A stretch of DNA of 53,983 bases. Source: Candidatus Gastranaerophilales bacterium (GTDB lineage Bacteria > Cyanobacteriota > Vampirovibrionia > Gastranaerophilales > Gastranaerophilaceae). The position numbers and the translations under genes are program-made. The notes beneath the pieces were generated by a model. That model saw only the letters and a list, made by a program, of their open reading frames with translations, had not been told where the DNA came from and searched no databases. Positions 26,936 to 34,490 of the stretch are shown here, piece by piece (the stretch's first letter is position 1; each line of letters starts with the position of its first letter). Location of the stretch: positions 1 through 53,983 of the forward strand of contig CALVAW010000008.1 of NCBI GenBank assembly GCA_944325655.1, given 5' to 3'.

Positions 26936-29900
26936 TTAATTTTTTCTCCATTTAAAAAATCTGACAGAAGATATATTCTTGGGATCTCCGATTATTCTAA
27001 CCTTAAATTCGCGCACCGGAACATTAACCCCGTATGCAAGAGGAGGTATCTTTGAAATATATTCTTCCGGTATTTCATCAGATAACAATTTTTCTAAAGG
27101 AGAGACTGTTATTGATTTAATAATGCTTTTCGCGTCATCTGACATTTTATCAACTATCTGTTCGGTTGAAAATTTGCCTATGGGTCCTAATATATTAACC
27201 ATAGAAGAAGGTATTCTTCCGTATATATTCATATTGCAGTTTTGAGTCAATAAATTAAAATTACCCGTCATATACAAACTCATATTCGAGCCTTGTGTTT
27301 TAATATATTGCACATCCGCATTTGAATTTTTAATTTTAACAGTGCCTTCTATTGTTTTAAAATCACCGGTATTTTGATTTGTTATTGCTGAAACCGTTGA
27401 ATTTAAAGTTAATTTTAAAATACTCTGAGACAAAATATTTCCTGCTTGCAAAAACCTTTCCAGCTTAGCAAATTGGGATAATTCGCCGTCATCAATATTA
27501 AATTTTATATATCCGTCAAATGTTTTTAATAAAGTATTAAAATCAAAACCGGAGAAATCAGCTTTAATTAATGCACTCAACCTTCCCGTTGCGGCAATAG
27601 AAAGGTCTTTTATTTCTTTAATTCCGTTTGAGAGCAATCTGACGTTTATTTCCTTTAAAATAATATCTGCATTTGTTTTGTTACTGTATATTCCGTAAGT
27701 AAAACTTCCGAAAACATTCCCGGAAAAAAGATCCGCTCTGAATTTATCCGCAATAATGTTATTATCTTTATAGCTTCCTTCTATATACACGGAATTTAAA
27801 AGCATATCCATAACTTCCAAAACCGCTATATTTCCTTTAAAATTAGCTACTTCAATATTAATATTGCCATTATCTTTTAAGTATTTATTCAAAGCATCTA
27901 TATTTATATACGTAGAATTAAATTGAGCAAAATCGACCATTAATTTATCTTTTAACAATTTTGCCTGAGCCACCAAATCAAAATCAAAACCAAAAATTCT
28001 GCCATGGACAATATTTATATATGCACTTGAATTTTTAATATTTAATAACAAATCACCGATATTAAGATTGTATTCTCTTGAAACAACATTATACAAATTA
28101 ATATTTCCGTCAATTTGAGGAGAATCTAATCTGCCGTTTAATACTATGCTTCCCAAAAAATCAAAACCGATTAAATTTTGCGGTAAATAAAATGCAATTT
28201 TATCTTGCGATGTAATTTTAACTGCATTTAAAGTCGGGTATTGCGAAGTATAATTCAAAATAGAACCTGAAATTATAATCGGTTTTTTATCTTTTAAAAC
28301 AATTGAAGAATTATTAATTAAAATCTTATCCTTAAAAACATTTAGCTCTAAATTTAACTTAGGAGCAACGTTTGATTGTGATTTAATCACGATATATTTA
28401 TTATTCGACGGAATTAAAGCGCTTATTTTTATAATCGCATTATAATTTTTTTGTTTATAATTTCTGATTTCTCCTTCAAGATAACCTTTTATATTATCAA
28501 TATTAACTGCTGTTTTTTCAATTATCACATTACTTTCGTTTAATTTCATTTTGATATTTTTAATATAAAAATTGTTTTTCATATACCTGATATTAGAATC
28601 AGACACAATTACAAAAACATCTTTTATTGAATTCTTATCAGGAGAAGCCTTTATTGAAATATTTTTTGAATATATTTCAGTTTTTAAAGATTTTACATAA
28701 ATTCTGATATTTTCGAGTCTTGAATTCATGTTGATAATCGGATTTTTAAGACTACCTTTAATATCAGCCATAATATTCACAAATCCGCTTTTAAAAACAT
28801 AATCATCCAAAGAAGGAATGAAAGAAGAAATTAAAGGTAAAGATTTAATCAAATTTATCACGTTAGCAACGTCAATTGTATCCGAATTAACTTTTAAATT
28901 AAGATTTGTTTTTTCATCTATAACTCCGGACAAATAAAACTTAGATTTATCAACGAAAGCAGACGTATCTTTTATGTTAATTTTGTTATTTTGCAAATTT
29001 ATGTTTGAATTTATATTTTTTAAAGTCAGACCGGTTTTTTTATGGTGAACAGAAGCATTTCTAATTTCAAATTTTCCGCTTGAATTAATAGTTTTAAAAT
29101 CGCTTTTCAAATATAAATCGGCAGATGCAAAACCTTCCAAATTTATTTCATTCGAACTAAACTTAACATTTAAAATTTTATAGAAAACACTTAAAATATC
29201 CTTAAAATCCGCAAGATTTATATCATTAGAATTTAAGGTTAATTCTATAAACTTATTTTTGGACATATTCATTTTAGATTTAATTCTAATAAATTGATTT
29301 TTTATAAAATTAAAATCGCAATCACTGTATGCTTTATCACCTTTAAAAACAAACCGCATTGAATTTTTCGGCAATCTCATATTATTAACACAAAAAGAAA
29401 AATCCGAAAGATCAACATTACCTTCTATATTAAATTTTTTCTCGGAAGGATTAATTTTTAAATTTATTCCCACTCTTGAATAAAAACCATATTCTCTGGC
29501 ATACACCAAAGGATTGCGGTTCAATTTTAACAAAATATCATTAAAACGACCAATCACATCATTTTTTGTCTTAAAATTAAGTTTCAAATTGAAATCTGAA
29601 ATTTTAGAATCAGAAGCCTTTAACACACCTTTTGTTGAAATTTCATAAGAACGATTTTTAAAATCAAAAGCAGGCAACATTGAAATCTTTAACTTTTCGC
29701 TATTTATAAAAAATTTTTCTCTGATATTTTCATCATACAATTCAAAAACAAATTTATCGGTATAAAAATTTAAATTTCTCAATTTAAATTTTGATTTTTT
29801 CGAATTTAATTCCAATATTTTTAAATCAAAATAATCGAAACAAGAATACCTGTTATCTTTCGTGAAAGAAACATTGACCAAAAACTTTGAACTTTTAATT

Positions 29901-30304
29901 TTGGCAATATCAATATAACCAAATATTAAAGAAATAATATTGATGTCAGCATCAAAATCACTCAACGCAACAAAGTCTGAATTTTTTGTATACTTTAATT
30001 TTAAACTGTCGGCTTTTACATTAATATCAAATTTATAATTAGGTCTTACTTTTAAATTATCTATATCTAAAATTAATTTTGTATTTTTTGATAAATAATT
30101 ATTTAAAAATAATTCCGCGTTTTCTTCATTTAAAAATGCAGGCAAGAAAAACAAATAAGAAACATACAAAAGTAAAAATAAAGATAAAATAACCGTCAAA
30201 ACACTTTTAACAAAAACAGAATATTTCAAAAATGAAAATTCTCTTTTCTTAAAAATAAAATTTGCTACTCTTTTAATCCGACTTTTTTTCTTAAAATATA
30301 TCAT
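26936..30304 (-). CDS. AsmA/TamB-like giant envelope protein (first copy)
   Basis: 1122 aa. One membrane helix near the N-terminus (about 30-55), then over 1000 residues of repetitive beta-strand-rich sequence typical of the AsmA-like clan (AsmA, TamB, YhdP, YdbH). These proteins form a long hydrophobic groove across the periplasm and move phospholipids toward the outer membrane. The C-terminal region (about 928-1122, from DGYIKFNIDDGELSQFAKLE) is the AsmA_2-like end and matches the end of the second copy at 34491-38855. It starts 5 bases after exbD's stop, so it is co-translated with the tonB-exbB-exbD-exbD operon. This arrangement implies that an energised motor drives, or is regulated with, the bridge (inference). 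Confidence 0.82.
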   Translation of the reverse strand: MIYFKKKSRIKRVANFIFKKREFSFLKYSVFVKSVLTVILSLFLLLYVSYLFFLPAFLNEENAELFLNNYLSKNTKLILDIDNLKVRPNYKFDINVKADSLKLKYTKNSDFVALSDFDADINIISLIFGYIDIAKIKSSKFLVNVSFTKDNRYSCFDYFDLKILELNSKKSKFKLRNLNFYTDKFVFELYDENIREKFFINSEKLKISMLPAFDFKNRSYEISTKGVLKASDSKISDFNLKLNFKTKNDVIGRFNDILLKLNRNPLVYAREYGFYSRVGINLKINPSEKKFNIEGNVDLSDFSFCVNNMRLPKNSMRFVFKGDKAYSDCDFNFIKNQFIRIKSKMNMSKNKFIELTLNSNDINLADFKDILSVFYKILNVKFSSNEINLEGFASADLYLKSDFKTINSSGKFEIRNASVHHKKTGLTLKNINSNINLQNNKINIKDTSAFVDKSKFYLSGVIDEKTNLNLKVNSDTIDVANVINLIKSLPLISSFIPSLDDYVFKSGFVNIMADIKGSLKNPIINMNSRLENIRIYVKSLKTEIYSKNISIKASPDKNSIKDVFVIVSDSNIRYMKNNFYIKNIKMKLNESNVIIEKTAVNIDNIKGYLEGEIRNYKQKNYNAIIKISALIPSNNKYIVIKSQSNVAPKLNLELNVFKDKILINNSSIVLKDKKPIIISGSILNYTSQYPTLNAVKITSQDKIAFYLPQNLIGFDFLGSIVLNGRLDSPQIDGNINLYNVVSREYNLNIGDLLLNIKNSSAYINIVHGRIFGFDFDLVAQAKLLKDKLMVDFAQFNSTYINIDALNKYLKDNGNINIEVANFKGNIAVLEVMDMLLNSVYIEGSYKDNNIIADKFRADLFSGNVFGSFTYGIYSNKTNADIILKEINVRLLSNGIKEIKDLSIAATGRLSALIKADFSGFDFNTLLKTFDGYIKFNIDDGELSQFAKLERFLQAGNILSQSILKLTLNSTVSAITNQNTGDFKTIEGTVKIKNSNADVQYIKTQGSNMSLYMTGNFNLLTQNCNMNIYGRIPSSMVNILGPIGKFSTEQIVDKMSDDAKSIIKSITVSPLEKLLSDEIPEEYISKIPPLAYGVNVPVREFKVRIIGDPKNISSVRFFKWRKN

Positions 30305-30309
30305 TCTCT

Positions 30310-30693
30310 CTACATTTCAACAATTGAAATGCTTGTAACTCCTGCATTTCTGGCATTATCCATAAGACGCACCACGCTTTGATGGCTTGAATTGCCTGCT
30401 GCTTGAATTAAAATACCATCCGTATTAATTTTTGACTGTTCTTTAAGAACTTCAAGCAAATCCGTTTCTTGAACGGGTTGATTATTAACAATATACGAAT
30501 TATCTTCCGTAACTTGAACGGTAAGAATTTTTGCATCTTTATTTTGCTGATTTTCTTCAACATACTCGGGGACAGCAAGAGATAAACCTTGTTGATCCAA
30601 TATCGGAGCAATAACCATCATTAAAATTAACAAAACAAGAAAAATATCAGTTAAAGGCGTAATATTTATATCATTAAAAGTTTGTCTTTTCAT
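30310..30693 (-). CDS. exbD: ExbD/TolR-family motor protein (second copy)
   Basis: 127 aa. A short cytoplasmic tail (RQTFNDINITPLTD) leads into one membrane helix with the proton-relaying aspartate D16 (TPLTDIFLVLLI). The small periplasmic domain ends in VRLMDNARNAGVTSISIV. With ExbB it forms the proton channel that drives TonB. Its start overlaps the preceding exbD stop by one base (TAATG) and its stop is 5 bases before the AsmA-like start, showing tight coupling. Its tail and helix are nearly identical to the first exbD, while the periplasmic domain differs. The pair may form a heteromeric peptidoglycan or TonB-binding unit. Confidence 0.93.
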   Translation of the reverse strand: MKRQTFNDINITPLTDIFLVLLILMMVIAPILDQQGLSLAVPEYVEENQQNKDAKILTVQVTEDNSYIVNNQPVQETDLLEVLKEQSKINTDGILIQAAGNSSHQSVVRLMDNARNAGVTSISIVEM

Positions 30694-31151
30694 TAACCTT
30701 GCTCCTTGTTTTCTTCAAGTTCTTTTTGTTGCTTCCCGCTCAATGGTTCACCTGCAACTATTAATTTTTCAAATCCGGCATCTTGAGCAGCTTTCATGAC
30801 TTTCATAATTTCTGAACTTTTTGTATCTTTATCCGCTCTTACGACAACTTCCTTTTTTTCAACATTACTTATTAAAGAAAGTAATGATTCTGTAAGACTT
30901 TCCGGAGTTACCTTTGTTTCATTTACATAATAGCTTCCATCTCTAGTAATCGAGACAGTAGCATTTTTAGTTTCTATTGCAAGACCCGAATTAATCTCCG
31001 GCATTTTTATATTATTATCAACGGATTGAAAACTCGGCGCAATAACCATCATAATTATAAGCAACACGAGAAAAATATCAGTTAAGGGCGTGATATTAAT
31101 CTCATTAAATGTTTTCTTTTTGCCGTCTTCTTGCTGTATATTCGAATTCAT
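30693..31151 (-). CDS. exbD: ExbD/TolR-family motor protein (first copy)
   Basis: 152 aa. Tail KKTFNEINITPLTD, transmembrane helix 21-40 with the conserved D25, then the periplasmic ExbD fold (AIETKNATVSITRDGSYYVN, VVVRADKDTKSSEIMKVMKA) and a charged C-terminal extension of about 20 residues. A Shine-Dalgarno (GGAT) is present. It lies 15 bases after exbB and overlaps the second exbD by one base. Confidence 0.93.
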   Translation of the reverse strand: MNSNIQQEDGKKKTFNEINITPLTDIFLVLLIIMMVIAPSFQSVDNNIKMPEINSGLAIETKNATVSITRDGSYYVNETKVTPESLTESLLSLISNVEKKEVVVRADKDTKSSEIMKVMKAAQDAGFEKLIVAGEPLSGKQQKELEENKEQG

Positions 31152-31166
31152 TTTGTTATCCTAAAA

Positions 31167-31814
31167 CTAAAGAGCAATTGAACTGCTATTATCTACGTTA
31201 ACTTCTTCATCGGAATCAATAAAACTTAAAAATACAAGTTTAATTAGTTTAAAATCTGATTCAAAACGAGCAACAACTGTTTGAAAATAGTTAAACAATA
31301 CAACCGCAACAATTGCAACTCCAAGACCTAAAGCTGTAGCAATCAAAGCTGAAGCAATACCTGTTGCAACTGCAGCAGATTGATTACCTTGTGTTGCTAA
31401 ATCCTGAAATGTATATAAAATTCTGACAACAGTACCGAATAAACCCAAGAAAGGAGCAACACCGCCAATTGTTCCAAGAATTGTTAAATGGCGTTCAAGC
31501 TTCCTTACCGCAAGAGATGATGAAATATCATAAGCTCTGGAGAAACCGGCTTTCTGTTCGGTATAAATTCTTAACGCTTCATCAACCATTTCCGATATTA
31601 TACCGCCAAGTTGAACAGATATTCTCTGCGCAGCTCCGATATTATTCTTAACAAGAGCTTTTTGTAAACTTGGAATAAACTCCGATATGTTTCTTTCATT
31701 TTTTCTGTAATATGAAATTCTGTTAATTGCAACATATACAACCAATACAGAACAAATGAAAATCGGTGTTAAAACCAACCAATCCTGCGCAATTGCTGCT
31801 AACATTAAATCCAT
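31167..31814 (-). CDS. exbB: ExbB/TolQ-family proton channel protein
   Basis: 215 aa with three membrane helices (about 13-30, 110-135, 148-172). The MotA/TolQ/ExbB domain is clear: RKLERHLTILGTIGGVAPFL then GLFGTVVRILYTFQDLA, and ATGIASALIATALGLGVAI. It pairs with the ExbD aspartates to turn the proton gradient into movement of TonB. Shine-Dalgarno GAGGAT. Located between tonB and exbD in one operon. Confidence 0.95.
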   Translation of the reverse strand: MDLMLAAIAQDWLVLTPIFICSVLVVYVAINRISYYRKNERNISEFIPSLQKALVKNNIGAAQRISVQLGGIISEMVDEALRIYTEQKAGFSRAYDISSSLAVRKLERHLTILGTIGGVAPFLGLFGTVVRILYTFQDLATQGNQSAAVATGIASALIATALGLGVAIVAVVLFNYFQTVVARFESDFKLIKLVFLSFIDSDEEVNVDNSSSIAL

Positions 31815-31839
31815 TTTTTTATCCTCATTTTTCTATTAT

Positions 31840-33036
31840 TTACCTTAAAACACTATTTAATACATTATAATCAAATGTAAATTCTATTGGCACCGACTGT
31901 CCTTTAAACTCTGGAGGTAATGGTCTGAAGGGTGCAGTCAATTCAATTGCACTCATTGCTGCCCTATCTGCCAGAGGTACCCCTGAAGACTTTGTAACCC
32001 TACGGGATAACAATCTGCCGTCTCTGCCGATTGTAAAAGTAATTACAACTCGTTTTGAACTGTCACCCTTAGGAGGAGACCAATTTCTCTTTATTCTTTG
32101 TTCCAAATCTCTCATGTAAGGTCCCCAATTTGGTTGACGTATTGCATCAATCCCCGGGGCACCGTTAGGATTTCCGGGGCTCGGATTTCCGCCGGAACCA
32201 TATCCGCCTGAAGAACCCCTGCTTGCATATCTGCTTCCGGATGAACCCGAAGATCCTCCTCTTGATGAAGATGAACCTGCTGAACTAAACTTTGGAGCAG
32301 GTGAAGATGATCCGCCCGACGAAGACCCGCCCAAGCTTCCCGATGTTGCAGGAGGCCTGTATGTAGTACCGACCGGGGCTTTACTCGGAGCAACCGGAAC
32401 AGTAAAAGGACTCTTTGGAGCCGTGGCAATTCTTGGTGCAGAAGGAGCCTTTGGAGCAACGGAAGGTTTTGCCTGAGGTTTATAAGCCCCCGGAGCCTTG
32501 ACCGGAGTCGGTTTTGATACCGGTTTTTGTGCTACAACAGGCTTTTGAACAGGTTTAGCAACAGGCTTTTGAACAGGTTTCGTTACAGTTTTTTGAACCT
32601 GTTTTTGAGGTACATTCGCAACCTTCGGTTGAGTCTTTTGAACTGTTTTAGGTTTGGAAGGAGCTGCTTTTGCAGGGCTCGGTTCTGAAACCGCACGTCT
32701 AGGATCATGCTTGCCGCCTGCTCTTGAATCTCTATCTGACCTTATTTTTGTATTTTTATTTATAGGAGGTTTGGATTCATTTTGAACCAATTTAAACTCC
32801 ACATCTCTATTTGGCAGCTCAGGTTTTGGCAAATGCGGAAACACAAGCCCCATCAAAGATGTTAAAACAATCATTAAAGAAACAAAGAAAACATGAAACG
32901 CTACAGAATAAGCTATACCCTTTATAGGTCCTATTTCATCTTTCGTCGTGAAAAAATTAGGCAGCCTCTTCTTTGCCGTTATTTGCTCTTCAACTATCGA
33001 ATTTTGTAAATCAAATCTGTTTCTAATTTGTGCCAT
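31840..33036 (-). CDS. tonB: TonB-family energy transducer
   Basis: 398 aa. A 39-residue cytoplasmic tail is followed by one membrane helix (about 40-67). A periplasm-spanning linker has Lys/Pro repeats (for example QKPVAKPVQKPV) and then a Ser/Gly-rich stretch. The TonB C-terminal domain is at about 300-398 (PYMRDLEQRIKRNWSPPKG, VVITFTIGRDGRLLS, then ADRAAMSAIELTAPFRPLPP). It links the ExbB/ExbD motor to outer-membrane partners. No TonB-dependent receptor gene is in the window. The C-terminal domain also resembles TolA, so a Tol-Pal-like role is possible. First gene of tonB-exbB-exbD-exbD-asmA. The Shine-Dalgarno is weak (GGA 12 bases upstream). Confidence 0.92.
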   Translation of the reverse strand: MAQIRNRFDLQNSIVEEQITAKKRLPNFFTTKDEIGPIKGIAYSVAFHVFFVSLMIVLTSLMGLVFPHLPKPELPNRDVEFKLVQNESKPPINKNTKIRSDRDSRAGGKHDPRRAVSEPSPAKAAPSKPKTVQKTQPKVANVPQKQVQKTVTKPVQKPVAKPVQKPVVAQKPVSKPTPVKAPGAYKPQAKPSVAPKAPSAPRIATAPKSPFTVPVAPSKAPVGTTYRPPATSGSLGGSSSGGSSSPAPKFSSAGSSSSRGGSSGSSGSRYASRGSSGGYGSGGNPSPGNPNGAPGIDAIRQPNWGPYMRDLEQRIKRNWSPPKGDSSKRVVITFTIGRDGRLLSRRVTKSSGVPLADRAAMSAIELTAPFRPLPPEFKGQSVPIEFTFDYNVLNSVLR

Positions 33037-33105
33037 AATTTGTTTTGTTCCAAGGTAAATTATTATTTACATAAAAATTTTTATAAATTACCCGAAAGTA
33101 TATAC

Positions 33106-33798
33106 TTACTGAGCAGTTATTGTAATTGGCTGGTCAAAATACAGGTTAATTTGACTGTTAGCCGGAATTACAATATTTTCTCCTTTGTCAATTGTTCTTT
33201 TAATAAGACCTAATCCTGCACCGACCGCAGTACCATATACAGCGCCGCGACCGACCGAGCCTCCTGATAGAGCACCCATTGCAGTTCCCAAGGCAGCACC
33301 TGAACCTGCCCCGATTGCTGTATCTTTGATATATTCCTTTGCACTATCCGCAGTAGTTCCGCCCTTAAGCACGCCGGTAGAATCCGTAGTAGCAATAACA
33401 GCGCTTATAGGTATTATATTATTATAAGGTGTTCTAATTGTAGTGAACCTTATTTGCATTTTTGCATTCCTGTTTGCAAAACTTGCCTTTTTATTTTCTG
33501 TAACAGTACCCATGATAGTACTTCCCGCTGCGGCTATTACCTGTCCGTTATATATAAAATCTTCGGTCAAAACCGCATTAACACTTTGTCCCACTACCGC
33601 ACTCAAAGAATTAATTTCTTGTGATAAAACAGCACTACATGTAATACCCGCAGGGACAAACAAAGCATACCCCTGTAAATTTGAATTATTTTGCTGGGTC
33701 GGTGCAGTATAATTATAATTTCCCGCAGCTAAACAAGAAGCACCTAAAAACATACCGCAGGTTAAAAATACAGCAATAAATTTATTTTTATTTATCAT
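33106..33798 (-). CDS. exported glycine-zipper protein with a VirB10/TrbI-like layout
   Basis: 230 aa. Signal peptide residues 1-25 (FIAVFLTCGMFLGASCLAAG). The body has a pattern of VPAG...VVGQSVNAVLTEDF, then QVIAAAGSTIMGTV, which is reminiscent of the beta-barrel of TrbI/VirB10 secretion proteins, but the similarity is only in pattern. Residues 162-198 are a glycine zipper (GxxxG/AxxxG) that could insert in a membrane. The end returns to the barrel pattern (VIPANSQINLYFDQPITI). Shine-Dalgarno GGAGAGGAA and its own promoter at 33827-33854. It lies 69 bases before tonB and may be co-transcribed with it. The protein at 33860-34402 has a related layout. Function unknown. Confidence 0.8.
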   Translation of the reverse strand: MINKNKFIAVFLTCGMFLGASCLAAGNYNYTAPTQQNNSNLQGYALFVPAGITCSAVLSQEINSLSAVVGQSVNAVLTEDFIYNGQVIAAAGSTIMGTVTENKKASFANRNAKMQIRFTTIRTPYNNIIPISAVIATTDSTGVLKGGTTADSAKEYIKDTAIGAGSGAALGTAMGALSGGSVGRGAVYGTAVGAGLGLIKRTIDKGENIVIPANSQINLYFDQPITITAQ

Positions 33799-33826
33799 AA
33801 ATTCCTCTCCAAGAATATCCAGGTAT

Positions 33827-33854
33827 ATTTTACCACACTTAAAAGTTTTTACAA
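33827..33854 (-). promoter_or_regulatory. promoter of the glycine-zipper gene, possibly of the tonB operon
   Basis: On the minus strand TTGTAA (33849-33854), 16-base spacer, TAAAAT (33827-33832), about 28 bases before the ATG at 33798. Confidence 0.5.
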
Positions 33855-33859
33855 ATTTG

Positions 33860-34402
33860 TTAAAAATAATAATCTTCCATAAATTCTACAAGCAAATTAT
33901 CTCTGGGACCAAAAAATACATGCTGTCCAAATTCATATTCGCCGCTTGGAACATATTGAAGAGTGCCGCCCCAATGATTTCCGTACACTTTTCTCGGATG
34001 AATTGTTGTATTGTATGAAGCCGGATTTGTTAAGGTTCCGCCAAGAACATCCGAGCCGGAGAATATAATTTTTCCTTTTATATCAATCCTTTCTCCGTTT
34101 TGTTTAACTAAAGAATCAATATTTACGCTTAAAGCGGCATTAACCCCCTGAACCGGAAGTTTTAACATGCTCACATACCCCTGAAAAATATCGCCCTTTT
34201 CAATAACCTTTCTTTCCAATACCCATACATCCGAGGGCGCTATAAAATATACTCTGGAACCTTCCTCAAGATTTTTTGTTGAAAATACTTTTTTTGCATA
34301 CACCTTAACAAGAGATCCTTTCGGCAAGTACGGTTCATAAGCAAAAACTGATATGTTATATAAAACTAATGTTAAAAATATTAATAATATTTTTTTAAGC
34401 AT
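33860..34402 (-). CDS. exported beta-rich protein related in pattern to the glycine-zipper protein
   Basis: 180 aa. Signal peptide 1-21. The mature part begins PYLPKGSLVKVYAKKVFSTK and continues with GSRVYFIAPSD, VIEKGDIFQGYVSMLKLP, and ALSVNIDSLVKQNGERIDIKG. The order (Pro-x-Gly, G-x-x-V, I-x-x-G-x-x-x-G-x-V, then an alternating strand) is the same as in the 230-aa protein just downstream, suggesting distant paralogues. No glycine zipper is present. A soluble periplasmic or outer-membrane-associated beta-barrel is likely. It is divergent from the second AsmA-like gene. The start is supported by a promoter that leaves no room for a leader. Function unknown. Confidence 0.78.
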   Translation of the reverse strand: MLKKILLIFLTLVLYNISVFAYEPYLPKGSLVKVYAKKVFSTKNLEEGSRVYFIAPSDVWVLERKVIEKGDIFQGYVSMLKLPVQGVNAALSVNIDSLVKQNGERIDIKGKIIFSGSDVLGGTLTNPASYNTTIHPRKVYGNHWGGTLQYVPSGEYEFGQHVFFGPRDNLLVEFMEDYYF

Positions 34403-34408
34403 AATTCA

Positions 34409-34436
34409 ATATTAATAGATTTTTTTATAATTTCAA
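34409..34436 (-). promoter_or_regulatory. promoter of the 180-aa exported protein, leaderless
   Basis: On the minus strand TTGAAA (34431-34436), 16-base spacer, TAATAT (34409-34414), then exactly 6 bases to the ATG at 34402. This is the best-formed leaderless promoter in the window. Confidence 0.6.
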
Positions 34437-34478
34437 GATTTAAACAATATATTTTTAGCCAATTAAATCAAAAACAAC

Positions 34479-34484
34479 TATAAT
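34479..34484 (+). promoter_or_regulatory. -10 element of the second AsmA-like gene, leaderless
   Basis: Consensus TATAAT ending 6 bases before the ATG at 34491. The -35 is weak (TTAGCC around 34455-34460). No Shine-Dalgarno. Confidence 0.5.
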
Positions 34485-34490
34485 AATATT

